From Ricordea florida (lineage: Eukaryota; Cnidaria; Anthozoa; Corallimorpharia; Ricordeidae), in contig OX453281.1 in NCBI GenBank assembly GCA_949710005.1, positions 23,912,362 through 23,976,361 on the forward strand: a DNA stretch of 64,000 bases, given 5' to 3'. The notes under the pieces were generated by a model. That model was not told where the DNA came from. It did no database searches and worked only from the letters and a program-made list of their open reading frames with translations. Positions within the stretch are counted from its first letter, which is position 1, and each line of letters begins with the position of its first letter. Shown here in pieces: positions 47,481-55,615 of the stretch. The position numbers were made by a program, and so were the translations under genes.

Positions 47481-48465
47481 AGGCACTTTTTTCAGGACGA
47501 TATGGTAATCTATTTTGTCGTTCGTCTCCTAATTCTGTCTGTATGCTGTTTGCACAATTTTCGTTAAATTCGGAATCTGTTTTCATTGTTGTTCGCCTTC
47601 TGATTATGTCTGACAGTGTATTCTGTTGCATTGGGATAATTTTCCCAGTAGCTCTCAACCTGTTTAGATTGTCATCTTCCGATTCCGTTTGTAGCCTGGT
47701 CGAACTATTTTCCCGAGGCCTCTCCAATCGTTGAAGTCGTTCCTCCTTGTTTTCCGTTCTAAGTCGTTTAGCTAAATTTTGTTCGCCAAGTCGTTATGTA
47801 ATCGTTCGCTCATGTACTGTAAGCTAATACGAATCTTTGTTTTTATCGATAACACATTCAGTTTCCAACCTGACTTATTTGTATTCCTGGAGTAGTATAG
47901 GTGGTGGAAGTTAAATACCGTTTTGCTATATAAGCCGTTTCAGGCTGGGAGGAAGGTGAAAACGTTTTTCCGTATAAGTCTTGTTTCAGGATGTAAAAGC
48001 TTACACAGAAAAACGCTATTTTCGTGGCACCCAAACATTGCCGAAAACGTGCCGGCGGCGACCAAAAAAAATACCATTTTAATATAAGTCGTATTTCAAC
48101 AAAGTAGTTACAAACAGGTGGTATTAGAAATATAAGTTGTTTTTCAGTGTGGAAAGGCTCCCAAGGCAAACCTTGAGCTAGAAGCCGTTTTTCAGCGCCC
48201 CCAAGGTAAACAAATAGGAATTGGTGTGGAAAGACTCCAATAGAAGCTGTTTTAGGGTGGCCCGAAGAAATTAATTATTTTTTTCAATTAGACAAATATG
48301 CATACTAGATATCGAGCGACACAAAAATTATTTCCATTTAGAGAGTGACGCCACAAAAAGTATTTCCATTCGAGAGAAGGGGCGACACACAAAGTATTTC
48401 CATTTAGAGAGTGGCGACACACATTTAGAGAGAGGCACACAATTGATATCTTCCAATTAGTAAAC
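47480..48465. repeat. Polinton terminal region with two repeat families
   Basis: At 47925-48254 a motif like ATATAAGYCGTTTTTCAG recurs six times (about 47928, 47973, 48082, 48129, 48178, 48240), spaced 45-62 bp, with one double gap. At 48314-48450 four units of about 33-42 bp carry GCGACACAcAAA and TATTTCCATTTAGAGAG. Before 47900 there are diverged phrases of the type tcgttcgnctcctnattctg. This is expected for Polinton terminal repeats, but the match to the other end cannot be tested here. Confidence 0.55.
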
Positions 48466-49074
48466 ATGCCCACCGTCAAAGAGTTACGCGCTTTGGCAAT
48501 GAGGTACGAAATCCCTGGCCGGTTCCTGTTGACGACCAAAGCCCAACTTCGCCGCACCATTTTAGCCACTCCCGGAGCGCGTGAAGAGCTTCGCCTTGAT
48601 GAGAAGCGAAAGCATTTCTGTCTCACGTCCCGCCAGATCGCTTTAGTGTGGATGAGCGGGGATGAGGATCTTCGCCGGCAGCTGTGTGACGGCTCCTTCT
48701 ACACCATCGGCGCCCGGCTCCGGAGAAATCTACAGGCCGGCGGCGTGCCGCGCCGATTAGCGGGACTTATTGAAGATGTACGCCTCATCGGAAACTTCGA
48801 GGCTGACCTGAGGCGGGTTGACTATTTAATATATATTGCTTACCGTGTTGACGAGGCAAAACTTATTTATCGCGAGTGCCAGCTCGCCCATAACCGCTGG
48901 CTTGAAAATAAGGGAGGTCAATTTCTCCCACGAGACGAAACACAAGAGTTTTTCTTAGATCTATTGCGAGACGCTTTCGAACGTTTCGAAAAGCAGGTGG
49001 ACAACGCTGACGAGTTTGGTACGCCTAAATTCGGGACCACCATGAAGTGGCTAAGCTCGCTGTGGTGCGACTAG
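48466..49074 (+). CDS. Polinton ORF 1, unknown (202 aa)
   Basis: ATG start at 48466 directly after the terminal repeats. The N terminus (TVKELRALAMRYEIPGRFLLTTKAQLRRTI) resembles a SAP or Rho-N-like helix-extended-loop-helix fold, suggesting DNA or RNA binding. The remainder is helical and charged, with no recognised motif or membrane segment. It is the first gene from the element's end and on the same strand as ORF 2, 58 bp upstream. I do not assign a function. Confidence 0.65.
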   Translation: MPTVKELRALAMRYEIPGRFLLTTKAQLRRTILATPGAREELRLDEKRKHFCLTSRQIALVWMSGDEDLRRQLCDGSFYTIGARLRRNLQAGGVPRRLAGLIEDVRLIGNFEADLRRVDYLIYIAYRVDEAKLIYRECQLAHNRWLENKGGQFLPRDETQEFFLDLLRDAFERFEKQVDNADEFGTPKFGTTMKWLSSLWCD

Positions 49075-49132
49075 GCAGATGCTCAGCATCCCCTCTTTTT
49101 TCGGGCCATAATTATAGAATAAGGCCATCAAT

Positions 49133-49702
49133 ATGGATGCAATAGTTGTTGAAAGCTTGGAAAAGGAAAAATATTACTCTACTTACATCTCGCAGTTAAA
49201 ACAGCTTGCAGCCTATTTCTTAGAAGACCCTCCAGTCCCGTTTGGTGTTTTCAGAGGGGACACCCTAAAAGGAATCGATGGTCTGCTAGAAGACAACCCT
49301 GAGCTTTGCAAACGTTTGGTCAGAGGCGAGTTTGATCATCTTACATCTAAACTACCAACCGAGAGGCGAAACGAGGGCTATAGACCAAGACCAATATCAA
49401 AAAGTAAAAGGCCGGCGTTGAGCAAATTGCTACTGAAAGAATTTGATCTTGATTTACTCGAAAGAAAATCGATAATAAATCTCGTGAATCGTCTTGTGGA
49501 TAACTTGGGGCTTGTCTCCGAATGCCTACGGCTTCTCAAGATAATATGGCTGCTGAAAGTGATCTTCGAACTCCGAGAGGACCTCGAAAGAGCAGCCATG
49601 TGCGACATCTCAAACATTCGTCAGTCGACTCTTCGAAAATACGATGCTCTATGGCCCAAGCTGAAGGAACGGACATGCGGTCATCGTTCAACGTGGAAAT
49701 AA
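49133..49702 (+). CDS. Polinton ORF 2, unknown (189 aa)
   Basis: Starts at ATG 49133, 58 bp after ORF 1. ATTATAG lies about 20 bp upstream, similar to the TATATAG motifs of other genes in this element. The protein has a charged N-terminal half, a Lys/Arg segment (PRPISKSKRPALSKLLLKEF) and long amphipathic helices rich in Leu (SECLRLLKIIWLLKVIFELR). No known domain recognised. Convergent with the gene at 49713-50309, with only 10 bp between stops. Confidence 0.6.
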   Translation: MDAIVVESLEKEKYYSTYISQLKQLAAYFLEDPPVPFGVFRGDTLKGIDGLLEDNPELCKRLVRGEFDHLTSKLPTERRNEGYRPRPISKSKRPALSKLLLKEFDLDLLERKSIINLVNRLVDNLGLVSECLRLLKIIWLLKVIFELREDLERAAMCDISNIRQSTLRKYDALWPKLKERTCGHRSTWK

Positions 49703-49712
49703 CAACCTCCAC

Positions 49713-50309
49713 TCAAGCGAGTTTTTCGCGCATCTCTGCGACCAGTTCGCTGCGAATCTCGGTCCGCAGCTTTGCCATATCGAGGTCCTCGTTTTTTGTC
49801 ACAGCTTTTTGTTTAATCTCGCGCTTGTGTGTTTCATATTTTTCAACCTCGGAGAGAATAAGTTGAAACTCCGTAGCGCTGATTTGGTTATCCTGTAAGG
49901 CTTTCGAGACCAGGTCGTTGATGGTACTCAACTTCGTCTCACCAATCGCAACGGTTCGCTCATGCTTGGAGATCTTTACGGCGATCCGTTTACTGACCCG
50001 GATCATCGAGGCTGACACGATTCCGAAGATGCCATTAATAGCACCCAGTGGAACCCCAACGACAATCCCAATGCCGGTCAAAGAGGCGGCTAGGCCCGAA
50101 GCCGAAAGTATAACGCTCAGACTTCCAGTCGTCAAAGCTACTCCGTTTAGAATTGTCCGAGAGCGGGTATATTTTTTCCGAACCCCCTCGTAGTGGGCGA
50201 TACTGTTTTTTAGGGCGGTCTGAATGTCACAAATCTTTTGAAGTCGAAACGAATGCCCCTCATCGTTGGGGGCGGTGGGAACCTTTGGGTACAAACAATC
50301 AGATTCCAT
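49713..50309 (-). CDS. Polinton membrane-active protein (198 aa)
   Basis: ATG at 50309 is preceded, 3 bp away, by TATATAG on the - strand. A charged N-terminal third (HSFRLQKICDIQTALKNSI) is followed by two hydrophobic Gly/Ala/Ser-rich segments around residues 55-105 (LTTGSLSVILSASGLAASL and GVPLGAINGIFGIVSASM), then a long charged coiled-coil-like tail (residues 115-198). The Gly-rich double hairpin looks like a membrane-interacting or lytic virion protein, comparable in role to adenovirus pVI, but I infer this only from shape. Confidence 0.65.
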   Translation of the reverse strand: MESDCLYPKVPTAPNDEGHSFRLQKICDIQTALKNSIAHYEGVRKKYTRSRTILNGVALTTGSLSVILSASGLAASLTGIGIVVGVPLGAINGIFGIVSASMIRVSKRIAVKISKHERTVAIGETKLSTINDLVSKALQDNQISATEFQLILSEVEKYETHKREIKQKAVTKNEDLDMAKLRTEIRSELVAEMREKLA

Positions 50310-50312
50310 GTC

Positions 50313-50843
50313 CTATATACAGAGCTCCAACAAAACTTCTGCCCTGGTCGTCGGTACCGTCCAAACTCGAAAGAGATTTCTTTTTGTTGGGTCGACGGGG
50401 AGATAAAACGGATGCAAATGCCACACCGAAGGGCCTTGAAGCTTCAAAGGCTCGACCTTCGCCAGTAGATAGGAGGGTTTGCCGCCTTCATACGACTTGT
50501 TTGCGTCCACCAAATCGCAGTAGATTGAAACCGCGGGCGGGCCCCATTGAACAGGAACGTGAATCATATTGCGCGGGACTTCGGATATCCCCAACAAGTT
50601 GGCTAGCTTGCTGTCTAGGATCACCTGTACTTTCGAGAAGAAATACACTCCAGTAGCGGTTATCCGAAGTTCACAAGTGCCCGCGGTGACATCCTTTCCA
50701 TGCCCATAGACAATAGCCTGTTGTAGACAGAAACAGGCTCTGAAATCACACCGCTGCTTCGAGAGCTCGAGATCTTTGTTGACCCTAAAATCTCTTTCAA
50801 AGCAGGAGTCCGTGACATCTGGAAGGAAACGACCATCACACAT
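50313..50843 (-). CDS. Polinton virion-type ORF, N terminus doubtful (176 aa)
   Basis: The frame ends 3 bp before the next gene on the same strand. The C-terminal two thirds (from about residue 58, LRITATGVYFFSKVQVILDS onward) has beta-rich character, with repeated phrases like VSIYCDLVDANKSYEGGKPS and VEPLKL, and reads like a small jelly-roll or fibre-type virion protein. The first ~27 codons from the ATG at 50843 are antisense to the start of the + strand gene at 50727, so the real N terminus may be lost. Function inferred only. Confidence 0.5.
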   Translation of the reverse strand: MCDGRFLPDVTDSCFERDFRVNKDLELSKQRCDFRACFCLQQAIVYGHGKDVTAGTCELRITATGVYFFSKVQVILDSKLANLLGISEVPRNMIHVPVQWGPPAVSIYCDLVDANKSYEGGKPSYLLAKVEPLKLQGPSVWHLHPFYLPVDPTKRNLFRVWTVPTTRAEVLLELCI

Positions 50844-51947
50844 ATCTCGTCAAAAGAGGCTCATCGTTGGCTTTCTTCTCCGAAGTACGAATATTGGCCT
50901 CAACAGCTGAACTTCGCCACATGGTGCGCAACTGCGGGGTGTGGAGTGTCTATTACCAACCCGGGAAATAAAACCTTCCCACCTATAGTTCAGGGGCTGC
51001 TTCGCTTCCACGTATACTTCACCGTCCGCCGTATCCTATTCGAGCTTGGCTGCCCCCTCCCCGAAGACAAGGCGTTCCAAAAAACAAACAACCCACTTCG
51101 CAAGACCGCCTTTGAAAGCCTCTGCATCGAATTTGGACTGCCTAGAGCCCCGGACTTTCGCTGGAAGGGCGGTCGAAACCTCGGGCTTGGTGACGTGTTC
51201 GTGGATTATCCATTCGAAGGAGCTAAGAACGAGTACGTCATCCGCCGCTATGACATCGAAGCAAACACATGGCCTGATAGTCTGAATCTCTTCTCAGATG
51301 AGGGTGGACTAACTAATCAAGGTAATCTGATAGCCTTTATCCGAAACGATGCCCACGGCGGAGTGCAATACAGCTGGTTTTCACCAAAAAAGGGTGAAGG
51401 ACTGACTGAGGCTGGCATGGGCCGTCTCAATCGTAGTATCGAGGCTTTAGTTTATTGTGTTCTTGGCTCGCAAGTCAAAACCCAATCTACCCTGGTAGGG
51501 GCAAGCGGCAGTGCTGTTGAGACTCGCCAAATGTTCAGACAACTTCTAGAGGAGACAATTATAGTGAATGATATCTCCACCGGAATCCAGAACTATCAAA
51601 GGGCCTTATCCGACGCCCGAGCGCAGCTGAATCTGGCTGTTGCCCCAGGGGTCTGGTTGCTCTCCAGCCGCCTTGTTATTAATTCAAACAGCGTTCTCGG
51701 GTACAACAACGAGCTCCAGAAAGCGACCAGTGATATGACTTTCGGGATAAATCAGCATGTGAACGAGAGGACACATAAGCGCACGCCCGTTTCCTATGGG
51801 GCGCCAAAAACAAAAGCCCCTGTTGCGCCGACCCCAGTCCCCATTGTCCCGAAAACAAAAGCCCCCGTCGCGCTGTCCGCGCACGAGCGAAATTTAGCTG
51901 CAGTCACTGTTGTGACCGCAGGTGCGACTTGGTGGTTGTTTAGGTAG
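50727..51947 (+). CDS. Polinton conserved virion-type protein, 5' incomplete
   Basis: The open frame begins after TAG at 50724-50726 and has no ATG before the conserved region. It opens with EIFVDPKISFKAGVRDIW and SKEAHRWL, then WPQQLNFATWCATAGCGVSI and FRVYF-like phrases (LRFHVYFTVRRILFELGCPLP). It ends with a Lys/Pro/Ala-rich tail (repeat KTKAPVAP / KTKAPVAL) and a hydrophobic end (AAVTVVTAGATWWLF). An ATG at 50700 in the same frame is separated by that TAG. I read it as a conserved structural gene of cnidarian Polintons with its N terminus lost or stopped. The exact role is unknown. Its 3' end overlaps the convergent gene by 8 bp. Confidence 0.6.
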   Translation, partial: TETGSEITPLLRELEIFVDPKISFKAGVRDIWKETTITHISSKEAHRWLSSPKYEYWPQQLNFATWCATAGCGVSITNPGNKTFPPIVQGLLRFHVYFTVRRILFELGCPLPEDKAFQKTNNPLRKTAFESLCIEFGLPRAPDFRWKGGRNLGLGDVFVDYPFEGAKNEYVIRRYDIEANTWPDSLNLFSDEGGLTNQGNLIAFIRNDAHGGVQYSWFSPKKGEGLTEAGMGRLNRSIEALVYCVLGSQVKTQSTLVGASGSAVETRQMFRQLLEETIIVNDISTGIQNYQRALSDARAQLNLAVAPGVWLLSSRLVINSNSVLGYNNELQKATSDMTFGINQHVNERTHKRTPVSYGAPKTKAPVAPTPVPIVPKTKAPVALSAHERNLAAVTVVTAGATWWLFR

Positions 51948-52653
51948 ACTTCTTCTTGTAGCGCTCAACGAGAAACACGACCACGGCTACGATCAAGAGC
52001 CAGGCATTTTTGGCTAAGAAACCAACAACTTCTCCAGCCGTGCGGAAGAGGAACGAGACAATGGCACCTACGGCTCCAGGAAGGAGGTCTCCAATCTTTT
52101 TTCCAATAGCCTTCAAACCCCGCCCTACCCCCTGCGCTATGCCGGCGAGACCCCGCTGTAAAGCCCCCAAGATAACACCAATGACCGTCCCAGCCGTTAC
52201 GAGAACCCCCAGGACCCCTACTCCGTACTTCTTGAAAATGGCTTTTACACGTTCGCGAAGAGACATTCGCTCCTCAGTGGCTTCGCTTTGCCGCTCGAGT
52301 TCTTGAATCTCTTCCTCGCGCGCCGCAATCTGCGCCTCAGCGGCACGCCTATCGTCCAGTGAAGTATCGGGGGCGTCTCTTATCTCCTCGTCCTGTAGGT
52401 TTTGCTGCTCGAGCTCCTGAGTTCTGGCGTTATTCCGTTCCAAGATCTCGTCCGTGGATGGGCCTAGACGTTCTTTCAATTCTTTAGAGAAGTTCTTCAT
52501 TAAACTTCCATCCAAGGTTTTCAGTGGGCGCCACGTCGCGTTTTCGTCCAACCCATCACGAATCATAGTACGACCATCATCGCGCACGCCGATCTCGACT
52601 CCGTTAAGGTAGGGAAACTCGCTCTCCACCTCGAGCTTCGCATCTTCCAGCAT
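51940..52653 (-). CDS. Polinton coiled-coil plus membrane protein (237 aa)
   Basis: First ATG at 52653 (MLEDAKLEVESEF). Residues about 70-130 are a charged coiled coil (RNNARTQELEQQNLQDEE, EREEEIQELERQ-type). A Gly-rich amphipathic region follows (GVLGVLVTAGTVIGVILGAL; GLAGIAQGVGRGLKAIGKKI), then two hydrophobic helices near the C terminus (VGAIVSFLFRTAGEVVGFLA; AWLLIVAVVVFLVERYKKK). Typical of the membrane-associated virion proteins of cnidarian Polintons, by shape. Its start overlaps the divergent gene at 52657 within a few bases. Confidence 0.65.
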   Translation of the reverse strand: MLEDAKLEVESEFPYLNGVEIGVRDDGRTMIRDGLDENATWRPLKTLDGSLMKNFSKELKERLGPSTDEILERNNARTQELEQQNLQDEEIRDAPDTSLDDRRAAEAQIAAREEEIQELERQSEATEERMSLRERVKAIFKKYGVGVLGVLVTAGTVIGVILGALQRGLAGIAQGVGRGLKAIGKKIGDLLPGAVGAIVSFLFRTAGEVVGFLAKNAWLLIVAVVVFLVERYKKKST

Positions 52654-52656
52654 TCT

Positions 52657-53430
52657 TTGTACCTGGAGGACCTGGAGCACGCTGACCTAGTTGGAGCGTT
52701 CTCCGACCTGTGGCTTCCCACCGAAGAGCGCGCTAAACGTATCGAGCAAGGGATCCAGACAACCGCGGTCAATAAAATCCGCTCAGAGTCCGGAGACAAA
52801 GGCGATGTGGCGGGGGACCTAGCAATTGCCGAGGCCTGCCCAAAGTATCGGCTCCCACTTGATTTTGAGTCCCCCGGTTACACGCAGCACGTCCCGAGTG
52901 TGGTTCTTTACAACCACATCTCGCACTACAAAGTGATCTCCTTTGCGAAGGCCACCGAGACAATTCTCACGGACAACATCCCCGTGCAACTCAAAAGCTT
53001 TTTGGGTGTCCTGTTCCTGTTCGTCGACCAGTTCCCCGCGGGAGCACGACACAGCGAAGCCTTTCCGAATCCGGGAGTGACAAAGGTTGAGTTCGACCTC
53101 AACGGCGTCCCCAACATGCTGTACCCCAGCGGCATGCTCCCCGCAGATATTTGGGAGACCGCAAGAGCCGGCGCAGAATGGTTGGTGCACCCACTCTCGG
53201 CGGTGGTCGGCCCTACGGGGTTCTTCCATGACAAATACGGGATCTTCATCGATCTCCGCACGGCACGCGACCACCTTGTGCACGGCGACGGACAAGCAGC
53301 CCTCGGTCCGGGAAAAAATCTTCAGTTCTGGATCTATCGAAAAGCCGGCGGTTCTGGGCACGGCAACTGCCACGTCTTCCTCCTAGGCGACGCAGCATTC
53401 GACCTTGGAAGTCAAGTCGCCTACTATTAA
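52657..53430 (+). CDS. Probable capsid-type virion protein, no ATG start (257+ aa)
   Basis: The frame is open upstream of 52657 with no ATG before the conserved part, so the start is uncertain or lost. It contains FLFVDQFPAGARHSEA, PNMLYPSGMLPADIW, KYGIFIDLRTARDHLVHGDG and NCHVFLLGDAAFDL, a beta-rich pattern consistent with a double-jelly-roll major capsid or penton-type subunit of Polintons. The final DAAFDL...YY end is followed 20 bp on by the packaging ATPase gene. The length is less than a full major capsid protein (usually well above 400 residues). Confidence 0.55.
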   Translation: MYLEDLEHADLVGAFSDLWLPTEERAKRIEQGIQTTAVNKIRSESGDKGDVAGDLAIAEACPKYRLPLDFESPGYTQHVPSVVLYNHISHYKVISFAKATETILTDNIPVQLKSFLGVLFLFVDQFPAGARHSEAFPNPGVTKVEFDLNGVPNMLYPSGMLPADIWETARAGAEWLVHPLSAVVGPTGFFHDKYGIFIDLRTARDHLVHGDGQAALGPGKNLQFWIYRKAGGSGHGNCHVFLLGDAAFDLGSQVAYY

Positions 53431-53440
53431 TCACCGTCCC

Positions 53441-53447
53441 TATATAG
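53441..53447 (+). promoter_or_regulatory. TATATAG motif 3 bp before the ATPase start
   Basis: TATATAG GCC ATG. The same core appears at 54092-54098 (TATATAG TC ATG), at 50313-50319 on the - strand (TATATAG GAC ATG), and as TATAG at 55695-55699 (CCC ATG) and 55002-55006. It may be an initiator-like or TATA-like late-promoter element. Whether it works is unknown. Confidence 0.45.
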
Positions 53448-53450
53448 GCC

Positions 53451-54098
53451 ATGGATTTTCTCACCGACTTGATACCCGGCCATCTGCTTATCGTTGGCCC
53501 AACGGTGTCCGGGAAGTCGAGACTGGTCGTCAAAGCGCTCCGTGGGCCTTTTCGTGGGAAGTTCCACGTCGTGTGTTTGATTTGCCCGACATACGCTCAC
53601 AACAAAACATATCATGGATTTGCCCGGAAGGACCTTGGCTTCGTAGCCCTAGCGCCAGCGAACGCAGGCGGTGAAATTGAGAAGTGCCTCCGGTTTTGCA
53701 CCGCGGTCTTCGAAGGTCGTGGCCAGGTGTTGCTTATTCTGGACGACTGCGCCGCCAGTGAAGACGTAAAAAGACATCGCAGCGCTTTGATCGAGCTGGC
53801 TTTCTCTGGCAGGCACAAGAATTTTTCAGTATGGCTTTTGACCCAACAATACACGAGCGTGGCAAAAGCCTTCCGGGAGAATGTGGCAACGACGTTGACG
53901 TTTTATAGCCCGAGCGAGCTAGATAGAAAAATCCTTTGGGAAAACTACGGGATGGGGAATTCGAAGAAGGAGCGCCAACAAATGCTATCCGCGCTCAAGG
54001 AGCATCCGTACGCCAGTCTTTGCTTCCGTCTCCGCCATCCATTTGATATCGTGTTGGAAATCCCAGCCCCCAGCAAAATTGTTTCGGCAGATATATAG
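53451..54098 (+). CDS. Polinton genome-packaging ATPase (FtsK/HerA, A32-like)
   Basis: Walker A is LLIVGPTVSGKSRL near residues 12-25, Walker B is QVLLILDDCA around residues 90-99, and a downstream sensor-type Gln is in WLLTQQYTSV. 215 residues is normal for Polinton packaging ATPases. It would pump element DNA into capsids. Start ATG 53451 has TATATAG 3 bp upstream; the stop TAG lies in the next gene's TATATAG motif, 2 bp before that ATG. This is the best preserved gene of the element, with no lesion seen. Confidence 0.9.
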   Translation: MDFLTDLIPGHLLIVGPTVSGKSRLVVKALRGPFRGKFHVVCLICPTYAHNKTYHGFARKDLGFVALAPANAGGEIEKCLRFCTAVFEGRGQVLLILDDCAASEDVKRHRSALIELAFSGRHKNFSVWLLTQQYTSVAKAFRENVATTLTFYSPSELDRKILWENYGMGNSKKERQQMLSALKEHPYASLCFRLRHPFDIVLEIPAPSKIVSADI

Positions 54099-54100
54099 TC

Positions 54101-54601
54101 ATGGATGACACTGTGCTGGATGAAATTCTCCGCGAAGAAGGGATATGCTCCACACCCAGCGAGCCTCCCGTAGACGTCCGGGACAAACGAGAGGCACTGG
54201 CTATTCTGGCAGCCGCCGGTAATACCAAGGAGTACTTGGGTAAGGAGCTGTCTCTGGGGGACGTCCACAAGCTCTCGAGCAAGGAGGTTGCTTCGCTCCA
54301 TCTTCGTTACCAGGTGACCCTCGGAAAGCAGGTCGAGCACAGTCTCTCTAGCGGGGTTTTGAAGGTCGCGTGCAAGGCGGTAGGGCGTGTGTTGGGAGCA
54401 GTAGGGAAAAAACTGGATTCCGAGCAGGCACTGTTAACAGACCTCAAGCAGGATGCTCTGATCCGACGTGAGTTGAGCTACGGAGCTGGCTGGATCGCTG
54501 TCAACGGGGGTCGATTGGTGGCGCTAGTGGCTGCACTGGCTCATGTAGGTTGCCACACAGAAGACGCAAGCGCCCCTGTGGACGACATTGTGGATCGCTA
54601 G
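54101..54601 (+). CDS. Polinton ORF downstream of ATPase, unknown (166 aa)
   Basis: ATG at 54101, two bases after the ATPase stop, so the two are likely expressed together or by closely set promoters. Acidic N terminus (DDTVLDEILREEG), mixed middle (KELSLGDVHKLSSKEVASLH), a helical stretch (GVLKVACKAVGRVLGAVGKK) and a short hydrophobic segment (GGRLVALVAALAHVG) near the end. No known domain. It has the feel of a conserved cnidarian Polinton protein. Confidence 0.6.
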   Translation: MDDTVLDEILREEGICSTPSEPPVDVRDKREALAILAAAGNTKEYLGKELSLGDVHKLSSKEVASLHLRYQVTLGKQVEHSLSSGVLKVACKAVGRVLGAVGKKLDSEQALLTDLKQDALIRRELSYGAGWIAVNGGRLVALVAALAHVGCHTEDASAPVDDIVDR

Positions 54602-54657
54602 GGGCCTGCTGGCAATTTTTTGGTGTTTGTATAGTATACGAGTCCTGTCTGAAAGTG

Positions 54658-54990
54658 ATGGAAGAAGAAGATCGTATTACAGCGCCAGCCGCTCCTGTAG
54701 CTCCGAATAAGCAGAAGGATCCTAAGAAGGTTGCGGCTGGCCGAGCCCTCGCGGCTAGGAACAAAGAAGTTTGACAAGCTCTGGCTCAAGAGCGGGCTCG
54801 CGAGAGTCCGTCCAGCCACGATGAACCACACCGAGCTACGACAAGCTGGTATTGGGGGCTCCTGATTGCCGCAGGGAGCCTCTTTGCCAGTCTGTATAGT
54901 CTGTATCTAGCGCATCTCAATCGCAGGGAGCCGCAGCAGCCGAAGCGTACTCACCCGCCACCCGAGCCTCCTCGTACAATTATGGAATAG
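54658..54990 (+). pseudogene. Small basic/membrane protein gene broken by TGA
   Basis: ATG 54658 opens a frame of 110 codons to TAG at 54988-54990, with one in-frame TGA at 54772-54774 (codon 39). Before the stop is a Lys/Ala-rich segment (DPKKVAAGRALAARNKE). After it, in the same frame, come a charged linker, a single membrane helix (WYWGLLIAAGSLFASLYSLY) and a Pro-rich tail. A Trp codon to TGA change would explain the break. Short basic plus membrane proteins occur in Polintons next to the ATPase; function unknown. Confidence 0.6.
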
Positions 54991-55016
54991 ATTTTGTATT
55001 GTATAGACGCTTTTCC

Positions 55017-55232
55017 ATGGACAACAAAGTCGTAAACACTGTTGTCGAAGCGGCAACTCTGACAGGCATTGCTGCAGGTATTGGTTGGGTAGGGAAAAAA
55101 GTTCTCAAAACGCCTGTGACCTCGGACCCTTCCGCATCTATTGAAAACTACGCGAAGTGGGTTGCAGTTTTAACTGGTGCCGTCGCCGCCACACAATACT
55201 TAATTGATAAAAAGATCATTCCTTCCGAGTAG
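55017..55232 (+). CDS. Small Gly/Ala-rich membrane protein (71 aa)
   Basis: Start at ATG 55017 (MDNKVVNTVVEAATLTGIAA), with GTATAG about 10 bp upstream. Two weak membrane segments (TLTGIAAGIGWVGKK; YAKWVAVLTGAVAATQYLI) and a Lys-rich end. Followed after 2 bp by the next gene. It could be a small virion or membrane protein. Confidence 0.55.
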   Translation: MDNKVVNTVVEAATLTGIAAGIGWVGKKVLKTPVTSDPSASIENYAKWVAVLTGAVAATQYLIDKKIIPSE

Positions 55233-55234
55233 AG

Positions 55235-55615
55235 ATGGCAACCATAGCGTTGATGATTGGTGGGGCTATCCTGAACGCTACGGCCTTCGTAGGTGGGTCG
55301 TATCTCGCTCGGGCGCTTTCTGGGAAGAGCCCTGATGCAATGGCGGCTGAGCGAAAGCGCCACGACAAAGCCTTGGAGAAGTACCAGGCTGACTGGGCTG
55401 CCTGGCAGAAACGCCGCGAGAAGCTGGCTGATTGGGAAGCAGAGCAGGATCGCCTGCGAAATCGCGCTGACCAAGACACAGCCGCAACGAACCGCACTCT
55501 CGACCTGTACGCTAAAACCCATCCTCGTCCCACATGGGTTGATGACCACGACGCCCCACAATGGAGCAACTATTACCGACCTTTGAGAGACCAGCGAACT
55601 GGTGAACTAGCCTAA
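55235..55615 (+). CDS. Small protein with membrane segment and coiled coil (126 aa)
   Basis: ATG 55235. The N terminus is hydrophobic (ATIALMIGGAILNATAFVGG) and could be a membrane anchor. Then a charged helical stretch (ERKRHDKALEKYQADWAAWQ, REKLADWEAEQDRLRNRADQ) predicts a coiled coil. It is 2 bp after the previous stop, and the pair may be translated from one message. No known family. Confidence 0.55.
   Translation: MATIALMIGGAILNATAFVGGSYLARALSGKSPDAMAAERKRHDKALEKYQADWAAWQKRREKLADWEAEQDRLRNRADQDTAATNRTLDLYAKTHPRPTWVDDHDAPQWSNYYRPLRDQRTGELA

Noticed and set aside
49378-49617. Other open frames opposite or overlapping the Polinton genes
   Set aside because: They are antisense shadows in GC-richer coding DNA, without family motifs.
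48466-55615. Adenain-type cysteine protease of the Polinton
   Set aside because: Looked for the His, Asp/Glu and Cys pattern in all ORFs of this block and did not see it; it may be beyond the window or lost.
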